From positions 1-64,000 of the forward strand of contig JAEEWS010000005.1 in NCBI GenBank assembly GCA_016287765.1: 64,000 nt of DNA, written 5' to 3'. A program made the translations under genes and the position numbers. The DNA comes from Lachnospiraceae bacterium (GTDB lineage Bacteria; Bacillota_A; Clostridia; Lachnospirales; Lachnospiraceae). Shown here piece after piece: positions 52,486 through 61,265 of the stretch (position 1 is the first letter of the stretch; every line of letters begins with the position of its first letter). The notes under the pieces are model-generated. The model had not been told where the DNA came from and did no database searches. It saw only the letters and a list, made by a program, of their open reading frames with translations.

Positions 52486-53742
52486 ATGGAATTGATGATT
52501 CAAGATCCGACTTATGCAGCGAGTATGAGACTGGGAGAAGCACTGATTGACGCATGCAATAAGGGGCTAGATGGAGCTGGCGCATTTGCATTTGCAGAAG
52601 AAAACGGGATTGATCTGTTTTTGGGAGATCCAGACTTTGGTAACTACATTAAAACTCACAGCTATGAGTTGGTTGTAGGTACGGACTCCATTACGGATCC
52701 AAAGGCTGTTTCAAGACTGAGAGCGTATTGTAAACTGTATCATAATTTGACGGTTTACGCTTATGTTCATGATTCCAAAAAATACTTGTTTCATCCGAAG
52801 CTTACATGGTTTGAAACGAGCAGTGGTGGATTATCTATTATCGGATCAGGAAATTTGACGGAACGTGGACTGTATCATAATGTCGAAATGTATTCCTATA
52901 ATGCGCTAAGCAATACAGACTTTGCAAAGCTTAAAAGCGACTGGCAAGATTGGTTGGATTATTCAATCAATAGCAATCTTATTTTTGATATCAACGACCC
53001 GATTATTGATCTTGCTGTCAATTTGAGCGCTGCAAAAAAAATAAGATCTTTTTCGACACCAAAATCTTCGACTGGGACAACTACGGCTCCGGATCCATCG
53101 CTTGCCGCACTATATAAAGCTCAACCCAAGACTACATCGGTACGCAAAACGGTTACAACTCCAATACCTAAAAAGGCCAAGCCGAAGAAGTCATCTACTG
53201 TAATAGCAACACCAATCCCTACAGTGGCACCAGTAGTTGTTGCACCTACAGTTAATCCTGTTTGGACTGTATCTTCGACAGATAGAGTATTAGTAGCCGA
53301 GGTTCCGAAGGCTAGTGGCAGATGGAAACAAATAAATTTTGATAAAGCATCCTTCCAGAACTATTTTGGCGCTACGCCAGGTGGTACGGCTGGCACATAC
53401 AGGATCTTATTAAAAAGTGTTGATACGGCAGGAGTATTGGGGACGACCGAACCAAGGCCGAGTGTTTCGGTTGCTAGTCACAATTGGCGTTTTGAGATAA
53501 GTGCAGCAAATGGTTTGCCTTATCCTACCGGTGGCAACAGACCATATGTTGTTTTCTCCGAGGCATCTACAAGATCGTTCATATATGAATTGCTGATGCC
53601 AGGGGATGCAAGGTACTCTGAAGTAGACAGCTATGTAAACAATTGGAAAAGAGCTAATGGCGTTACTGGCATAGCAAGATTTATCACTGATGTAAGCACC
53701 ATTAAATCAAGTACTCCAAGTCTTGGGCTCTGGAAAGTATAA
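52486..53742 (+). CDS. PLD-family restriction endonuclease (BfiI/NgoFVII-like)
   Basis: A 418-residue protein started at ATG 52486 behind GGAGG. One phospholipase-D-type active site is visible: FHPKLTW (H103, K105) and IGSGNLTERGLY (about 120-131). BfiI-type enzymes have a single such motif per subunit and work as metal-independent dimers. A long Thr/Pro/Lys-rich linker (about 190-275) leads to a C-terminal domain (about 280-415) that would hold DNA recognition, as the B3-like domain does in BfiI. The gene lies between the C gene and two methylase genes, 2 bases before the first. Confidence 0.8.
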   Translation: MELMIQDPTYAASMRLGEALIDACNKGLDGAGAFAFAEENGIDLFLGDPDFGNYIKTHSYELVVGTDSITDPKAVSRLRAYCKLYHNLTVYAYVHDSKKYLFHPKLTWFETSSGGLSIIGSGNLTERGLYHNVEMYSYNALSNTDFAKLKSDWQDWLDYSINSNLIFDINDPIIDLAVNLSAAKKIRSFSTPKSSTGTTTAPDPSLAALYKAQPKTTSVRKTVTTPIPKKAKPKKSSTVIATPIPTVAPVVVAPTVNPVWTVSSTDRVLVAEVPKASGRWKQINFDKASFQNYFGATPGGTAGTYRILLKSVDTAGVLGTTEPRPSVSVASHNWRFEISAANGLPYPTGGNRPYVVFSEASTRSFIYELLMPGDARYSEVDSYVNNWKRANGVTGIARFITDVSTIKSSTPSLGLWKV

Positions 53743-53744
53743 AC

Positions 53745-55079
53745 ATGGATACAAGTGTAAAAACAGTTCATTACCTTGGTAGTAAGGCTCGTATGCTATC
53801 TCCTATTAAGCAGTATATAGATGAACTTACTAACGGAAATGGAAGAATATGCGATTTATTTTGCGGCTCTGGAGTAGTATCAGAATATTTGCTGCAACAA
53901 TATGATGTATTAGCAGTTGATATTCAAAATTATTCTAAAGTGTACTGCGAAGCGCGTCTGTTGGGACTGCCAAAAGAATTTGATTATAAGGGCATTATAG
54001 CTGAAATAAAGGAATCTGAAGATAGAGGAAATAACTTACGGCTATTTAAATCTATTTTAGAGTACGAAGATGAGTGCATGAAATCACTAGTCTCCGGAAA
54101 GTTGGAACCAATATATGAGATAATTGAAAAAGGATCCTTGTATGCTTACTTGAATGATATGCCTTACAGTGAAACGGATATTTCAACCTCTCTTAAAATG
54201 GTTTTTTCCAAGATAAAAGACGACAGAGAAGTAGACCCTCAGTCTTTGGACTCAATTGTAACGCGTTATTATGGCGGATTGTACTTTTCATTTAGACAAG
54301 CTATCGATATTGATGCTATATCTTCATATGCCTTTTCGCAAGATGAAAGAGTTAGAAATGCCATTTTAGCAGCTCTTATGGGAGCAACAACTGACATAGT
54401 AAATACAATAGGTAAACAATTTGCTCAGCCTTTGAAAGTAAGGAATAAAGATGGTTCATTAAAAAAGAACCTTGCTAAAAAAATAATAGCGGATAGATCA
54501 TTAGATGTTTTTGATCGATTTGAGGAATGGATGCAATACTATGTTGAACTTCCACAAAATAAGCACAATTTTGAAATAGTTTGTGATGACTACGTGGAAG
54601 TTCTAAAACAACTGCAACCTGGGGATGTAGAAGTAATTTATGCAGATCCCCCTTATACTCGGTATCATTATAGCCGCTATTATCATATCCTTGAGACAAT
54701 TTGCTTGCATGATAATCCGCAAATATCTACCACTTTTCCCAATGGGAAGGGTGGATTAAGTAGAGCAATCTATCGTAATGATAGACATCAATCTCCGTTT
54801 TGTATAAAGAGCAAGGCCCCCAAGGCATTTGATGATTTATTTAAGCTTGCAAATCGAGCCCAGGCTTCAGTGGTTCTTTCATATTCGCCATTTGATGCAA
54901 ACAGTGGAGCTACGCCGAGATTGCTCTCAATCGAAGATATTATAGACATCGCCAAAAAGTATTACAAAGATGTGTCGGTGGTATCTCCGGGACAGTTTAT
55001 GCATAGTAGGTTTAATAAGCAAGACAATAACTATGAAATCAATTATGATGCCGAAAGGTTAATAATTTGTAGGAAGTAA
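53745..55079 (+). CDS. DNA adenine methyltransferase of the restriction system, subunit 1
   Basis: A 444-residue methylase. The SAM-binding motif comes first (HYLGSKARML at the start, then CDLFCGSGVVSEYL near residue 45), and the catalytic ADPPYTRYHYSRYYH lies near residue 300. This motif order with a D12-like N-terminus points to an alpha-class N6-adenine enzyme. Two different methylases with one nuclease is the arrangement of Type IIS systems with asymmetric sites, each methylase protecting one strand. It lies 2 bases after the endonuclease gene. Confidence 0.85.
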   Translation: MDTSVKTVHYLGSKARMLSPIKQYIDELTNGNGRICDLFCGSGVVSEYLLQQYDVLAVDIQNYSKVYCEARLLGLPKEFDYKGIIAEIKESEDRGNNLRLFKSILEYEDECMKSLVSGKLEPIYEIIEKGSLYAYLNDMPYSETDISTSLKMVFSKIKDDREVDPQSLDSIVTRYYGGLYFSFRQAIDIDAISSYAFSQDERVRNAILAALMGATTDIVNTIGKQFAQPLKVRNKDGSLKKNLAKKIIADRSLDVFDRFEEWMQYYVELPQNKHNFEIVCDDYVEVLKQLQPGDVEVIYADPPYTRYHYSRYYHILETICLHDNPQISTTFPNGKGGLSRAIYRNDRHQSPFCIKSKAPKAFDDLFKLANRAQASVVLSYSPFDANSGATPRLLSIEDIIDIAKKYYKDVSVVSPGQFMHSRFNKQDNNYEINYDAERLIICRK

Positions 55080-55085
55080 CAGAAC

Positions 55086-56204
55086 GTGACAGTAAAGAAA
55101 GAAGCGTTTTTAAAACAAGAAATAGCAAATCCGCACGTAATGATTTTAGGCCCTAATGAGATCGTGTTAGATGATCTGATGGGACCTTATCGAGACAAAG
55201 TGGATTTAATATACATAGATCCTCCATACAATAGGGGAGACGATTTTAAGTATTACAAAGATAATCGTAATCATGATGAATGGCTTGATTCTATGGAAAA
55301 AACCATCCGGAAATTAAAGGAACTGCTAAGCAATGATGGTAGTATTTGGATATCTATTGATGATGCTGAAATGGCTTATTTGAAAGTCTGCTGTGATAGT
55401 ATCTTTGGTAGAAATAATTTTGTTACTACAATTGTTTGGCAAAAAAGAAATACGAGAGAAAACAGAAAAATTTTCTCTAACAATCATGAGTATGTTTTGG
55501 TATATGCCAAAGATGTTAATAGGTTTAAAAAGAAAAGGAACCTGTTACCTGCAACAAAAGACTTGATGGATAGGTACAAAAATCCAGATAATGATCCTCG
55601 AGGACCATGGCAATCAGTAACGCTTTCAGTACAAGCAGGACATGCAGTGGATTCTCAGTTTTACACTATTGTGTCTCCGTCTGGAAAGAAGCACAATCCA
55701 CCCAAAGGAAGATGTTGGATTTACAACGAAGATAGAATGCTTGAGGAAATAAAAAAGAATAATGTTTGGTTTGGGAGTAATGGAAGTGGTGTCCCTAGGT
55801 TAAAGAAGTTTCTTGCTGAATCAAAAACTGGAGTCGTTCCAGAGACGCTATGGGATGTTGCGTTTGCCGGGACCACTAAAGATGCTAAGCAAGAATTACT
55901 CTCATTGGACATCTATGATGAAGAAGTTTTTGATACACCTAAACCGGAGCAGCTGTTGTATAGAATAATGCAGATTGCTACGAATGAGAACGATTTAGTG
56001 TTGGATTGTTTTTCTGGATCAGGAACTACTGTGGCTGTAGCGCATAAAATGAGAAGAAATTATATCGGAATTGATATTGATAAAAAGGTGTATAAGTACG
56101 CTGGCGCAAGAATGAAAAAGGTATGTGCTGGAGAGAGTGGTGGAATATCTAAACTAGTGGATTGGCACGGTGGAGGAGACTTCCTTTCTTGCGAATGGAA
56201 GTAA
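55086..56204 (+). CDS. site-specific DNA methyltransferase, subunit 2 (beta class)
   Basis: GTG start at 55086, 6 bases after methylase 1. The catalytic motif YIDPPYNRG appears early (about residue 43) and the SAM-binding LDCFSGSGTTVAVA late (about 307), the beta-class order. It could methylate adenine N6 or cytosine N4; BfiI pairs such enzymes. 372 residues is normal length. Terminated at 56251. Confidence 0.88.
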   Translation: MTVKKEAFLKQEIANPHVMILGPNEIVLDDLMGPYRDKVDLIYIDPPYNRGDDFKYYKDNRNHDEWLDSMEKTIRKLKELLSNDGSIWISIDDAEMAYLKVCCDSIFGRNNFVTTIVWQKRNTRENRKIFSNNHEYVLVYAKDVNRFKKKRNLLPATKDLMDRYKNPDNDPRGPWQSVTLSVQAGHAVDSQFYTIVSPSGKKHNPPKGRCWIYNEDRMLEEIKKNNVWFGSNGSGVPRLKKFLAESKTGVVPETLWDVAFAGTTKDAKQELLSLDIYDEEVFDTPKPEQLLYRIMQIATNENDLVLDCFSGSGTTVAVAHKMRRNYIGIDIDKKVYKYAGARMKKVCAGESGGISKLVDWHGGGDFLSCEWK

Positions 56205-56250
56205 TTGGTATAGTAACATAAGATAAGCATAGCAAATAACTACGTGAGTA

Positions 56251-56282
56251 AAGGAATCGAGATATAATCGGTTCCTTTTTTT
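56251..56282 (+). terminator. terminator of the restriction-modification operon
   Basis: AAGGAATCGA / TCGGTTCCTT stem followed by a T-run. Confidence 0.8.
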
Positions 56283-56670
56283 TGTTTTCAAAAGTAAATG
56301 ATTCGTAAGCGCCTAACACTATTCGCTTACTGAAAATCAGCGCAGAGCGTACCTTGATTTTTCAAGTGGCTTGTTGAGCAGACGCCAATTAGTAACGCTG
56401 CTCGACTATAAGACATTTATTATACTATCCTCAAAACGCGGATGTTTTCAATGTGCAACTAAAAATAACTTTTCTATAAAGGTAAAAACTTGAACCACTA
56501 TATATGCTCATGGTTTTTGTCTCCTTTAGGCAAAAGAATGGACGAAAAAGGAGAAAAAATAAGAGAAACAAACAACCCGAGAATATCCAAAGACGATGTT
56601 ACATTAGTATTAACACCCCAAGATGTTGATAATTAATTTTATATTAAAACCAGAAATTTCAATAGTCTTA
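56283..56670. other. intergenic stretch with decayed sequence
   Basis: A GTAAGCG / CGCTTAC inverted repeat near 56308-56330 and an isolated 32-codon frame at 56538-56636 with no ribosome site. I see no convincing gene. Confidence 0.4.
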
Positions 56671-56699
56671 TAGACATTTTTAAAAGCACAGCGTATAAT
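56671..56699 (+). promoter_or_regulatory. sigma-A promoter for the lectin gene
   Basis: TAGACA at 56671, 17-base spacer, TATAAT at 56694. The 120-base leader has an AAGAAGTT / AACTTCTT hairpin close to the ribosome site. Confidence 0.65.
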
Positions 56700-56817
56700 C
56701 AACGCAAGATTAAAGCAGTCAGGCTAATCTGTCTCTAAAACTTCTATTTACACAGGCAATAGTTTCACATTCTACGAAGAAGTTTTCAACTTCTTTCATT
56801 CGCAAGGAGGTGCCAAA

Positions 56818-58194
56818 ATGAAACAAAAAAGAGTCATATTTTGTATCTTCTTAATTGTCTCAGTTTCCTTTATTCCAACGCAAAAAATCAAGGCGGCAAA
56901 CCATGATTATTTGCGAACTGTGTTCGAAGGCGCGTACTATATTATTTCGCCAAAGTGCGCACCGGAAAAATGCTTAGACGTTATGGATTGGAGCACAAAA
57001 GATTCCGGAAACATCCAAATTTGGTCCATCGAAAAACGAGACGGACGATTTCAAGATAACCAGTTGTGGAGAGTCATCCTAAATAAAGATGGAACAGTTT
57101 CTTTGATGAACAGGCATTCTGGAAGGTTCCTTGACTGTTCAGGTGGAGAATCAAAAAACGGAACTAACATACAGCAATACACATCCAATGGGACCGATAG
57201 TCAAAAATGGACTCTTGAACGTAGTGAAGATGCCTACTGGATTCTCCGTTCCGAGCTTAACCCCAACATGGTCTTGGATGTGTCTGGAGGCGCAGATGTC
57301 AATGGCACAAACGTTCAACTCTGGAGCATAAATTTGACTCCCGCTCAAGAATTCACATTTATTCGGGTTGGTGAGGCAGATGAAATCGATGAAACAATAG
57401 GCTTCGAATGTGTCTCTAAAGGACACAATGTTGAGTACTGCAAGTTTTGCGGTTCAAGATTTAGCGATCTTGATGACTTCTGCATTAAATGCCATAGTTA
57501 CAGACTTCATAACATCGAAGCGCCCTATTATTTTCGCGAAATCGGCACCCCTGCTTACCATCAACAGCCAAACATCGAAAGCGAGAATGTAATGGTCCCA
57601 TATTGTGCTATGCACTACTTTACAAGAGTCCGCAATGAACACGGTGAACTTTGGTTTGGCACCCGAGATAACGCATTTATCCATTCGTCAAATGTGGCAT
57701 TTGACTTTTGCTCGAACGCCTCTATGGCACAAGATGATATTAGTAATACAGGCGTCTTATCACTAGGCGACTTTTTGACTTATTTCGTGCGGGATGGCAA
57801 ATATGATGTCAAATCCTATTATAATTTAGGAAACACGACCTATAAAGTATTAATCGACAACCAACATGTCATCCAGATGTCAGGAGAAGATCTGGGAAAC
57901 ACTTTATATGCCTATGTAGCACAAAAAGCAGGCTTATCACTTGAACTTGCCTTGTATGGTGGAGGTTTAGAAGGACATCCCATTAAGACACTAGTCGCTG
58001 CCAGCTACGACGATTTGTCGAAGGCCGATGATATGAATGACTTAATATCAGAATGCCTTGGTTTTCAATATGCCGAAACCGGCGAATGGAAAGACACAAT
58101 TCAACGTTCATTCATAATCAAACATCCGAAAGCAAAGGACATCTATGACTATCAGAAAAAAACAATTGAGCCGATATACATCGCATTTGAATAA
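56818..58194 (+). CDS. secreted ricin-B-type lectin with Cys-rich ribbon
   Basis: A 458-residue protein with a clear signal peptide (basic start, FCIFLIVSVSFIPT core, about residues 1-27). Residues 38-185 form a ricin-type beta-trefoil with Q-x-W-like repeats (IQIWS, NQLW, QKWTL, VQLWS) that bind sugars. A four-Cys knuckle (YCKFCGSRF, FCIKCHSY, about 203-225), unusual in a secreted protein, follows. The last 230 residues are an unknown domain. Behind its own sigma-A promoter and AAGGAGG. It could bind host or microbial glycans at the surface. Confidence 0.75.
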   Translation: MKQKRVIFCIFLIVSVSFIPTQKIKAANHDYLRTVFEGAYYIISPKCAPEKCLDVMDWSTKDSGNIQIWSIEKRDGRFQDNQLWRVILNKDGTVSLMNRHSGRFLDCSGGESKNGTNIQQYTSNGTDSQKWTLERSEDAYWILRSELNPNMVLDVSGGADVNGTNVQLWSINLTPAQEFTFIRVGEADEIDETIGFECVSKGHNVEYCKFCGSRFSDLDDFCIKCHSYRLHNIEAPYYFREIGTPAYHQQPNIESENVMVPYCAMHYFTRVRNEHGELWFGTRDNAFIHSSNVAFDFCSNASMAQDDISNTGVLSLGDFLTYFVRDGKYDVKSYYNLGNTTYKVLIDNQHVIQMSGEDLGNTLYAYVAQKAGLSLELALYGGGLEGHPIKTLVAASYDDLSKADDMNDLISECLGFQYAETGEWKDTIQRSFIIKHPKAKDIYDYQKKTIEPIYIAFE

Positions 58195-58250
58195 GGAGTA
58201 GTCGTAGGATGTCTGACAAAAATGGTTCCCAAATTCTTCATTAATTTGGT

Positions 58251-58439
58251 ATGAACAAGCTTAAACGTGACACAGTTTCGATAAACGCCAGGCTTGAGAG
58301 AAGTACCAGTGAACGTCTGGGTGCTTATTGCGAAGAATATGGTGTAACCAAAACGTTTGCGCTCGAAAAGGCTATAAATACTTATCTTGACAAGCAGATA
58401 GAAGCGCCAAAAATGTTAAAGAAATTCACAGAAGAATAG
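58251..58439 (+). CDS. ribbon-helix-helix protein, 62 aa
   Basis: A small basic protein whose TVSINARLERSTSERLGAYC, then ALEKAINTYLDK is typical of ribbon-helix-helix DNA-binding antitoxins. The ribosome site is weak. A short in-frame-terminated leader peptide (58209-58244) ends just before, suggesting coupled translation. No toxin gene is visible next to it. Confidence 0.65.
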   Translation: MNKLKRDTVSINARLERSTSERLGAYCEEYGVTKTFALEKAINTYLDKQIEAPKMLKKFTEE

Positions 58440-58442
58440 AAT

Positions 58443-58477
58443 AAAGGCTTATGGTGCTATTAGCCATAGGCCTTTTT
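58443..58477 (+). terminator. Rho-independent terminator
   Basis: AAAGGCTTATGG / CCATAGGCCTTT stem with a T-run, directly after the small gene. Confidence 0.8.
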
Positions 58478-58511
58478 CATAAGTGCCTTATCGTTGAACA
58501 GAATGTTAAAC

Positions 58512-58552
58512 TGGAGCATTATACTCTACAAAGATTGGAGTATACTGCTCCA
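58512..58552. repeat. 16-bp imperfect inverted repeat
   Basis: TGGAGCATTATACTCT and GGAGTATACTGCTCCA pair at 14 of 16 positions with a 9-base spacer. Lacks a T-run, so more like an operator or recombination site than a terminator. Confidence 0.5.
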
Positions 58553-58681
58553 ACTCTATTTGCTCTCTTGACACCGCCGCCGATAAATGTTACTCTACCC
58601 GTGTTCGTATGAACATATCTTATCATTATCCGGAGCATTTCCGCTCGCCGTTTCCCTTTTTGCCACGCCGAAGGAGGATAA

Positions 58682-59029
58682 ATGTTTACGACCGAAGACC
58701 TTTTAGCAATGGACGACTATTTCGACTTCCTGTATGTTGACGACAGGGCAATAGAAATGAAGTCCAGAAACACGCACCACTATTGGGCGATCCTGATCGA
58801 TGGCCCGAGAGCGTATCGATGCCTGCACAAACATCGCGCCGATGAACAGTATCATCCGCAGTGGGCCTTCATGACGCTGTTCGACGTTGTTCTGAGCATA
58901 GTATCTCACGACGAGTATCAGCTCCGGGGACGTAAACCTATCAAGTATGTACATCAGGCGCGTAATCTTTTTTCCGACCAACTGATAGCAAAATATCCCC
59001 TGGAGCCGTACGAGATCGGAGAGGGCTGA
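58682..59029 (+). CDS. hypothetical protein, 115 aa
   Basis: ATG behind GAAGGAGG. The protein is soluble with a His-rich middle (NTHHYW, CLHKHRADEQYHPQW) that could bind metal. Its G+C is higher than that of the cargo genes to its left, suggesting return to another source of DNA. No family recognised. Confidence 0.6.
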   Translation: MFTTEDLLAMDDYFDFLYVDDRAIEMKSRNTHHYWAILIDGPRAYRCLHKHRADEQYHPQWAFMTLFDVVLSIVSHDEYQLRGRKPIKYVHQARNLFSDQLIAKYPLEPYEIGEG

Positions 59030-59198
59030 TCAATCAAATGAAAGGGTGGTAAACAAAAAGCCTTGTATTCAGAGACAATTCAGTGCCAGTCTCCAAAGAA
59101 AAGGCTCACAGGCAACGGGGAGCTTGGCAACGTACTCATATAGTTTATCTGTTTTTGACTCGATATCCTGCATAAATCTATTATCCTTTTATACTGTT

Positions 59199-60383
59199 TC
59201 ACGAAATTGTATCCTTGCATTGATTACATATACCAAAATTCGTTCCTTCAAAAATGCGAGCAAAACTCTTAATATTAGCCTCTTTATAACACTTCTTGCA
59301 CATGAATAATCGATCGCCATCAAGTCCGTATACAGGTTTGTCACAATTATATACTTTTAAAGCAGTATTATGTTCAAGCGCTTTCACTCGTTTCTGTATT
59401 GCAGAATTACGTTCATCTTCTTTAAGTTTTTTTTCTAAAGCTTCCCGACGTTGGATTTCCTTCTGGCGTTCAGCTTCAAGTTGCAATGCTTTCCTTCGCT
59501 CAGCATCGCGGCGTTCGGCTTCCTCTTGCTGTTTTTTCCATTGTTCAGCACGCCAGCGTTCGGCTTCTTCCCGCTGTTTCTTTTCGTTTGAAATCCTCTC
59601 TGCAAAAGATTGTTTTTCAATGTCAAATAACTTAGATAATCTTTCTCCGCGAAAAAGGATGTCTCCATCAGCAGAGATCTTATATTCTTTTAACATACCG
59701 TTTGCAAAAATAATCTCTTCCCACAACCCTTTAAGATTCTCTGCATAGAATAAAGCGCTTAACATTGCCTTATCATAATCTGAGTTCTCGACCGCCAAGA
59801 GCAAACAATATCCCTGTCTGCTTTGTACTTTCATCAGCCCCTCTGGATACTGGCCATTGGTTCCTGCATTTGAAGCATCAACAATGTGAATAATATGAAT
59901 CCCTTTGGAGTTTTCATCCAAAATGGAGAGCTTTTCATCCGAAAGATTTGCCCTGTCATGGCAATAATTTATGGCTATACCTGCATTTCTTGAGATAAAA
60001 GAGAACTCATATTTCCGTGAGCTATCCGTCACCGCAGATATCGGGACCCTCAGATTCAGATCCTCAGCATGCAGGTTATCATCCAACCAACATTTAAGAA
60101 CAATTTTTGAATATATAGATATCTTGCCTTCAGTAATCAGATGGCAATTTAGAGCATTTGTCCCTTTAATTCGAAAATGTTGCGCCCGTACGTTTTTATC
60201 CCCTGCAACAAGAGTAAGGTTCGCACCACATCCGCACTCACAGAACAGCTCGTTATTTCGAGCTAAAGTCCGCAATTCCTCAACCTTATCCGGAATGTTA
60301 ATCTGGCGGCCGTCAATCACGGTATATATCGATGCTATATCTATTATTTTCCCTTTATACAACGCTGCCGATCTTCGAACCAT
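59199..60383 (-). CDS. CoiA-like protein with coiled coil and zinc fingers
   Basis: A 394-residue protein, ATG 60383 behind AGAGGTG. Residues about 45-100 (FCECGCGANLTLV, AQHFRIKG, CHLITEGKI, IYSKIVLKCWL) match the N-terminal zinc-binding part of competence protein CoiA, followed by a nuclease-like fold region (up to about 240). The middle 265-335 is a long Glu/Arg/Lys coiled coil. The C-terminus has CKKC and CNQC pairs, a second zinc ribbon. CoiA works in DNA uptake recombination. Last of a three-gene minus-strand operon. Confidence 0.65.
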   Translation of the reverse strand: MVRRSAALYKGKIIDIASIYTVIDGRQINIPDKVEELRTLARNNELFCECGCGANLTLVAGDKNVRAQHFRIKGTNALNCHLITEGKISIYSKIVLKCWLDDNLHAEDLNLRVPISAVTDSSRKYEFSFISRNAGIAINYCHDRANLSDEKLSILDENSKGIHIIHIVDASNAGTNGQYPEGLMKVQSRQGYCLLLAVENSDYDKAMLSALFYAENLKGLWEEIIFANGMLKEYKISADGDILFRGERLSKLFDIEKQSFAERISNEKKQREEAERWRAEQWKKQQEEAERRDAERRKALQLEAERQKEIQRREALEKKLKEDERNSAIQKRVKALEHNTALKVYNCDKPVYGLDGDRLFMCKKCYKEANIKSFARIFEGTNFGICNQCKDTIS

Positions 60384-60395
60384 TTTGATTCACCT

Positions 60396-60617
60396 CTACT
60401 TATTCTCTGCTTCATAATAAAAGCAGTCTTCCCATTTACACTCAAGAGCTATACACAATAATCCCGAAAGATAAGCAGTGGGAGAGTATTGTCCGGTTTC
60501 AAGAGAACTGATCGTGTTTTGAGTGGTCCCGGCTCTCTTTGCTAATTCGGTTTGAGAATAACCTTTTTCTAATCGCAGTTCTTTTATTCGATTCTTTAAC
60601 TTTAAATGTGAATTCAT
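60396..60617 (-). CDS. XRE-family regulator
   Basis: A 73-residue repressor-like protein (LRLEKGYSQTELAKRAGTTQ, then SLETGQYSP), read from ATG 60617 overlapping the stop of the gene upstream (ATGA). It likely binds the two direct repeats over the operon promoter and controls its own operon. Confidence 0.85.
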   Translation of the reverse strand: MNSHLKLKNRIKELRLEKGYSQTELAKRAGTTQNTISSLETGQYSPTAYLSGLLCIALECKWEDCFYYEAENK

Positions 60618-60934
60618 TGCATCAATGCTCCTAAATACGCGAGAATACAAAGTATCCCCACTGTAATCTCGATAATACCCAAAACAAGCTTACGTTTGCT
60701 TTTAATTTTACGCGATTCGTAAATGTTTGCAACTGCACACATACTGAAAACGATCGCCGGCTTCCCAAAATCTGGTTGCTGCTTAAGAAACATTTCTGCA
60801 AAAACCATTATTGCTAAAATGATCAGCCCTACAATAGTCCCATATCCAGCCGCCTTCTTTGTGATTACGGACTCATATTCACCATATTCAGGGTTTTCAT
60901 TTTGAGCCATTTTTAATATTTCTTCGTTATTCAT
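60614..60934 (-). CDS. DUF6442-family membrane protein
   Basis: A 106-residue protein with three or four hydrophobic segments and a hydrophilic N-terminus (EYGEYESVITKKAAGYG). This pattern, immediately before an XRE regulator, is typical of the DUF6442 pairing in Firmicutes. ATG behind AAGGAGG. It may act as a sensor for the regulator; function not known. Confidence 0.7.
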   Translation of the reverse strand: MNNEEILKMAQNENPEYGEYESVITKKAAGYGTIVGLIILAIMVFAEMFLKQQPDFGKPAIVFSMCAVANIYESRKIKSKRKLVLGIIEITVGILCILAYLGALMQ

Positions 60935-60945
60935 GTACGCCTCCT

Positions 60946-60992
60946 TACCAAGTTATCCGATATAATTATACCAAGTTTTCCGATTATGTCAA
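60946..60992 (-). promoter_or_regulatory. promoter with two operator repeats
   Basis: Minus strand TTGACA (60987-60992), 16-base spacer, TATAAT (60965-60970). Two copies of TACCAAGTT-x-TCCGAT at 60946 and 60969, 23 bases apart, overlap the -10 region and spacer, as expected for autoregulation by the XRE protein. Confidence 0.75.
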
Positions 60993-61145
60993 TCATTTAT
61001 ATTTAAACAACGAAATCTGGTCTTGCAAGGGTATTTTTTTACTTTTGAGAGGATAGCGCTATACATTTCTATTCGCTAAATAATAATTTTGCGAATAGCC
61101 ATTGATTTCCGAGCAAAAATAGCATACAATAAGCCTGTAAATATA

Positions 61146-61173
61146 ATAACCACACCAAAAAACGTGTGGTTAT
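61146..61173. repeat. 10-bp perfect inverted repeat before the recombinase gene
   Basis: ATAACCACAC and GTGTGGTTAT are separated by 8 bases in the 330-base gap between divergent genes. Could be a terminator arm, operator or arm-type site for the recombinase. Confidence 0.5.
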
Positions 61174-61265
61174 AATTTCAGCTTTTTATACTTTTTCGCA
61201 TGAATTACGCATACAGCGAATCCGAATAACCTTAAACCACGTATACACCGATTTTGAGGGAATTT

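Noticed and set aside
59296..59748. Plus-strand frame rich in Ser, Cys and Phe
   Set aside because: Antisense of the coiled-coil region of the CoiA-like gene; composition is that of a shadow frame.
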